Origin: SOIA01 sp964348015
Lineage (GTDB): Bacteria > Acidobacteriota > Aminicenantia > Aminicenantales > Aminicenantaceae
Reading direction: 5' to 3'
Length of the DNA: 64,000 bases
Assembly: GCA_964348015.1 (NCBI GenBank)
Contig: CAYGBC010000055.1
Location: forward strand, 1-64,000
Positions within the stretch are counted from its first letter, which is position 1. Every line of letters starts with the position of its first letter. Below, one piece after another: positions 61,042 through 64,000 of this stretch. The notes under the pieces were generated by a model. That model had not been told where the DNA came from. It made no database searches and was given only the letters and a program-made list of their open reading frames with translations. Both the position numbers and the translations under genes were made by a program.

Positions 61042-61943
61042 AAAAAATACTCGTCGCCGACGCTTTGAACGAGGAAGCCTTCGAGGAACTCAAGTCCATT
61101 CCGGAGTTTGATGTCACTTTAAAAACAGGAATGGACGAGGACGAGCTGGTCAAATCGATCCCTGACTTCCATGCGGCTGTGGTCCGCAGCGCCACCAAAG
61201 TGACACGCAAAGCTATTGACGCCGCCTCTAATTTAGAACTCATCGTCAGAGCCGGAATTGGGCTGGATAATATCGACCTGGAAGCTGCTCAAGCTAAAGG
61301 GGTCCAGGTGGCCAACACTCCTGCGGCCACATCGATTTCTGTGGCAGAGCATACGTTCGGGCTGATGCTTGCGGTTGTCCGAAACCACGGAAAAGCGAAC
61401 CTCTCGATGAAGGAACACAAATGGGAGAAAAAACTGTTCTCCGGAACAGAGCTTTACGGCAAAACGCTTGGAATTATAGGAATCGGAAGAATCGGGCAGG
61501 AAGTCGCCAAAAGAGCCCTCGCATTTGGGATGAAAGTCATTGCATTTGATATCATCGAGATCCACTGTGATATCGACGTAAAACAAGTCTCCTGGGAAGA
61601 GCTTCTTTCCCAGGCAGATATCATCAGCCTTCACCTTCCTCTCACCGATAAAACCAAACATATGATCAGCGATAAGGAATTCGGAATGATGAAAGATGGG
61701 ATCATCCTCGTCAATGCCTCCCGGGGAGGAACCGTGGATGAAAAAGCCCTTCTCAAAGCCCTTGAGTCCGGAAAAGTTAGAGCCGCGGCTTTGGATGTGT
61801 TCGAAAAAGAGCCGCCAGATGAGTTCACTCTCGTCGACCATCCCAACGTGATCGCGACGCCCCATATCGGCGCAGCCGCGAAAGAAGGCCAAAAAAGAGC
61901 GGGCATGGAAGTTGTCTCGATCCTGAAAGAGAGATTGGTTTAA
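61038..61943 (+). CDS. serA: D-3-phosphoglycerate dehydrogenase (short type)
   Basis: 301 residues, first enzyme of serine synthesis. Substrate and NAD motifs: VRAGIGLDNIDLEAA, ANTPAATSISVAEH, GIIGIGRIGQEVAKRA (Rossmann GxGxxG), NASRGGTVDEKALL and the catalytic His in TPHIGAAAKEGQKRA. It lacks the C-terminal ACT or regulatory domain, so it belongs to the short form without serine feedback. The start at 61038 overlaps the upstream stop (ATGA). Confidence 0.94.
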   Translation: MKKILVADALNEEAFEELKSIPEFDVTLKTGMDEDELVKSIPDFHAAVVRSATKVTRKAIDAASNLELIVRAGIGLDNIDLEAAQAKGVQVANTPAATSISVAEHTFGLMLAVVRNHGKANLSMKEHKWEKKLFSGTELYGKTLGIIGIGRIGQEVAKRALAFGMKVIAFDIIEIHCDIDVKQVSWEELLSQADIISLHLPLTDKTKHMISDKEFGMMKDGIILVNASRGGTVDEKALLKALESGKVRAAALDVFEKEPPDEFTLVDHPNVIATPHIGAAAKEGQKRAGMEVVSILKERLV

Positions 61944-61979
61944 GCATCTGTTCGAGTTCAGAATATCATCGGAGGAGAA

Positions 61980-63305
61980 ATGGCAGACATACAACCTTTT
62001 AAAGGACTAAGGTACAACACAGAGAAGGTCAAGCTGGAAGAGGTCATCACAGAACCTTATGACCGCATCCCACCTCCCTTGCAGGAAGAATACTACAAGA
62101 GAAATCCTCACAATGTGGTGAGGATCATCCTGGGAAAAGACGACGACCCGGAACATCCGGAAAAGGATAAATACAAAAGAGCCAATGTCTACCTGGAGCA
62201 GTGGGAAAAGGAAGGTATTCTCATCCGGGAAGACCAGGAAGCGCTCTATCTGTATGAGCAGGAATACGAGGTGCGGAACGAACAGAAGAAAAGGATCGGA
62301 CTCATCGCCAGAGTCAGGCTCGAAGAGTTTTCATCGAGAAAAGTTCTTCCACACGAAAAAACTTTCCCGAAACACAAGGTGGACAGGCTGAATCTTTTAA
62401 AAGCGACAAACACGAACACCGGTCAAATTTTCCTCCTGTACAATGACGACGACGATAGAGTTTCTCAGGCTATACAGGGAGCGCTGGCCAATGCGGAGAA
62501 GGGAGCCGATGTCAGGGACGAAGACAATTTCCATCACGTCCTGTGGATCATCACAGACAAGGATGATATCCGGAAAATCCAGGAGGCCATGGCGGAGAAA
62601 GTCCTGATCATCGCGGACGGCCATCACAGATACGAGACATCCCTCAACTTTCAGAAAATGAAAACCGAAGAGTTGGGAGATATCAAGGGGAATGAATCCT
62701 TCAACTCCATCATGATGACTCTCTTCAGGCTCGATGATCCAGGTTTGGTCATCCTTCCCACGTACAGACTAGTCAAAGGCCTTGACAAGCTGTCGGCTCA
62801 GAGTCTCAACAACCTTCTCTCTCCTCAATTCGAAATTTCTGATATTGAATGGTCAGACACTTCAGCCCCAGCGGTGCTCGAAAAAGTCCAGGAAAAAATC
62901 CTCAGTGGAATCCATACTTTTGGAGCGCTTATCCCTCAGCTCCATAAGGCATTGGTTCTCCGACTTAAATCTGATGATATCCTGGATACAGAGATATCCG
63001 ACGACAAATCCAAAGAATGGAAACGCCTGGATGTGGCAATCCTCCATTCGCTGATAATCGACAAGCTCGAAGCCCTCTCTTCGGAACCTTTCTCTCTGGA
63101 AAACAACGTGAGCTACATAAGGAGCCTGGAACAGGGAATTGAAAAAGTCATCGAGGGAGAGTTTCAAATGATATTCCTCTTGAAACCTGTTTCCCTGCTC
63201 CAGATCAGAGAAGTGGTCGAGAACGGAGAACTCATGCCCCAGAAATCCACTGATTTCTTCCCCAAGCTCAAGTCTGGTTTGGTCATGAATCCTTTGGATG
63301 AATAA
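61980..63305 (+). CDS. DUF1015 family protein linked to serine synthesis
   Basis: 441 residues of the DUF1015 family: IQPFKGLRYN at the start, ITEPYDRIPP, NVVRIILGK, LPHEKTFPKHKVDRLNLL, IADGHHRYETSLNF and MTLFRLDDPGLVILPTYRLV. The conserved acidic and histidine residues (ADGHHRYET) suggest an enzyme, but the reaction is not firmly known. The aminotransferase-serA-DUF1015 order recurs in other anaerobes, which suggests a role in serine metabolism; no serB is seen here. Strong ribosome-binding site (CGGAGGAGAA), 36 bases after serA. Confidence 0.9.
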   Translation: MADIQPFKGLRYNTEKVKLEEVITEPYDRIPPPLQEEYYKRNPHNVVRIILGKDDDPEHPEKDKYKRANVYLEQWEKEGILIREDQEALYLYEQEYEVRNEQKKRIGLIARVRLEEFSSRKVLPHEKTFPKHKVDRLNLLKATNTNTGQIFLLYNDDDDRVSQAIQGALANAEKGADVRDEDNFHHVLWIITDKDDIRKIQEAMAEKVLIIADGHHRYETSLNFQKMKTEELGDIKGNESFNSIMMTLFRLDDPGLVILPTYRLVKGLDKLSAQSLNNLLSPQFEISDIEWSDTSAPAVLEKVQEKILSGIHTFGALIPQLHKALVLRLKSDDILDTEISDDKSKEWKRLDVAILHSLIIDKLEALSSEPFSLENNVSYIRSLEQGIEKVIEGEFQMIFLLKPVSLLQIREVVENGELMPQKSTDFFPKLKSGLVMNPLDE

Positions 63306-63325
63306 ATTGATAGAGAGATTTGTGA

Positions 63326-64000
63326 ATGGTTTATCTGGATAACAACGCGACGACCCCGATCGATCCCGCAGCCGCAGAAAAAATGTCCGATTTCATCAAA
63401 GAGCATTTTGGGAATCCGTCCTCTCTCTATCCCATTGGCCGGCAGGTCAAGGAGATGGTCACCGAAGCCCGGGAAATCGTGGCCAAGGCCTTAGGAGCTG
63501 GACGGACAGAGATCATATTCACCGGGTCTGGAACTGAAGCAGATAATTTCGCCATCCGAGGAGTTCTGGATGCTCATCCTGAAAAGAACGAATTCATCAC
63601 GTCTGTTATCGAACATCCGGCAGTGATGGAAACCGCCCATTACCTGGAAAAAAAGGGAGTCAAAGTCACCTATGTTCCGGTAGATAAATACGGGACTGTT
63701 GACCTCCAGTTTTTAAAGGAGGCGATCACCCCTCAAACCGCACTCATCTCCATCATGCATGCCAACAATGAGATCGGCACCATCCAGCCCATTGAGGAAA
63801 TCACTCGAATCGCCAAGGAGAAAGATGTTTTAGTCCATACAGATGCGGTCCAGTCTTTCGGAAAAATCGATGTGAATGTCGATAAGCTGGAGTTAGATCT
63901 CCTCTCAATCTCTGGACATAAGATCTATGGACCTAAGGGAGTGGGTGCACTGTACATCCGGAAAGGTACCCACATCTGGCCGTTGATATACGGAGGGCAT
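63326..64000 (+). CDS. Cysteine desulfurase (NifS/IscS type), 3' end cut by window
   Basis: 225 codons from ATG 63326 to the window edge without a stop. YLDNNATTPIDPAA, GNPSSLYPIGRQV, FTGSGTEADNFAIRG, VIEHPAVMETAHYLE, MHANNEIGTIQPIEE, HTDAVQSFGKI and the PLP lysine in SGHKIYGPKGVGALYI identify the NifS/IscS group. It removes sulfur from cysteine for Fe-S clusters or thio-tRNA. The persulfide cysteine lies beyond the window. It is 20 bases after the DUF1015 gene, so probably in the same transcript as the serine genes. Confidence 0.94.
   Translation, partial: MVYLDNNATTPIDPAAAEKMSDFIKEHFGNPSSLYPIGRQVKEMVTEAREIVAKALGAGRTEIIFTGSGTEADNFAIRGVLDAHPEKNEFITSVIEHPAVMETAHYLEKKGVKVTYVPVDKYGTVDLQFLKEAITPQTALISIMHANNEIGTIQPIEEITRIAKEKDVLVHTDAVQSFGKIDVNVDKLELDLLSISGHKIYGPKGVGALYIRKGTHIWPLIYGGH

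Noticed and set aside
1..64000. CRISPR arrays, rRNA genes, prophage or transposase genes
   Set aside because: No regularly spaced repeats, rRNA sequence or such proteins were found on either strand.

Overview
The window is a gene-dense bacterial chromosome segment with moderate GC content, judged by eye. It reads as a Gram-negative, anaerobic heterotroph. Outer-membrane traits are a TonB-dependent receptor, a β-barrel-type protein and RlpA. Anaerobe traits are superoxide reductase, rubrerythrin and rubredoxin under a PerR-like regulator, and a menaquinone methyltransferase is present. Many products are exported hydrolases with Sec, Tat or lipoprotein signals. An HspR-type heat-shock operon, DsrC, PurO, ComA and exported amidohydrolases together suggest a deep-branching lineage such as Acidobacteriota/Aminicenantes. 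That placement is an inference from gene content; no rRNA gene is present to test it.

Layout. 1-1839: cysS (cut by the left edge) and yraN. 2152-8763: S9 peptidase, TonB receptor, folK, a small unknown and a cyclase-fold protein, followed by a cupin. 9425-12093: sulfur genes (cysteine desulfurase-like enzyme, cysteine synthase with a Cys-rich tail, DsrC). 12371-19434: exported proteins (Tat aldo/keto reductase, metallo-β-lactamase fold, NamZ-type muramidase, outer-membrane protein, DUF4870). 19642-20018: tRNA-Asn interrupted by a 301-nt group I intron. 20171-25302: heat-shock operon dnaK-dnaJ-hspR-sigma70-dnaC-like behind a promoter overlapped by a HAIR-type operator. 25565-28985: malic enzyme, then purO plus a stand-alone AICAR transformylase. 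29179-31896: LOG protein, then the oxygen-defence cluster perR-rbr-rubredoxin-dfx with a Per-box-like operator. 31981-40179: VanZ, RlpA, asparaginase-family hydrolase, MFS transporter, M28 peptidase, D-aminoacylase-like enzyme and a MITE-like element. 40180-44411: three amidohydrolase-fold paralogues, two with eroded metal sites. 44617-47179: menG, a P-loop protein and comA. 47193-58461: glycosidase, Tat-type radical SAM protein, two class V aminotransferases, propeller-transglutaminase fusion, reductive-dehalogenase-like protein, DUF362 ferredoxin and GlsB-like protein. 58586-64000: M20 peptidase, then a serine cluster (aminotransferase-serA-DUF1015) and a NifS/IscS gene cut by the right edge.

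The most notable observations are the tRNA-Asn group I intron with P7.1/P7.2-like hairpins, the HspR operon that also carries a sigma factor, the split PurO/AICARFT purine module, the ComA/P-loop pair, the degenerate amidohydrolase trio and the membrane-anchored reductive-dehalogenase homologue. No CRISPR array, rRNA gene, prophage or transposase gene was seen.
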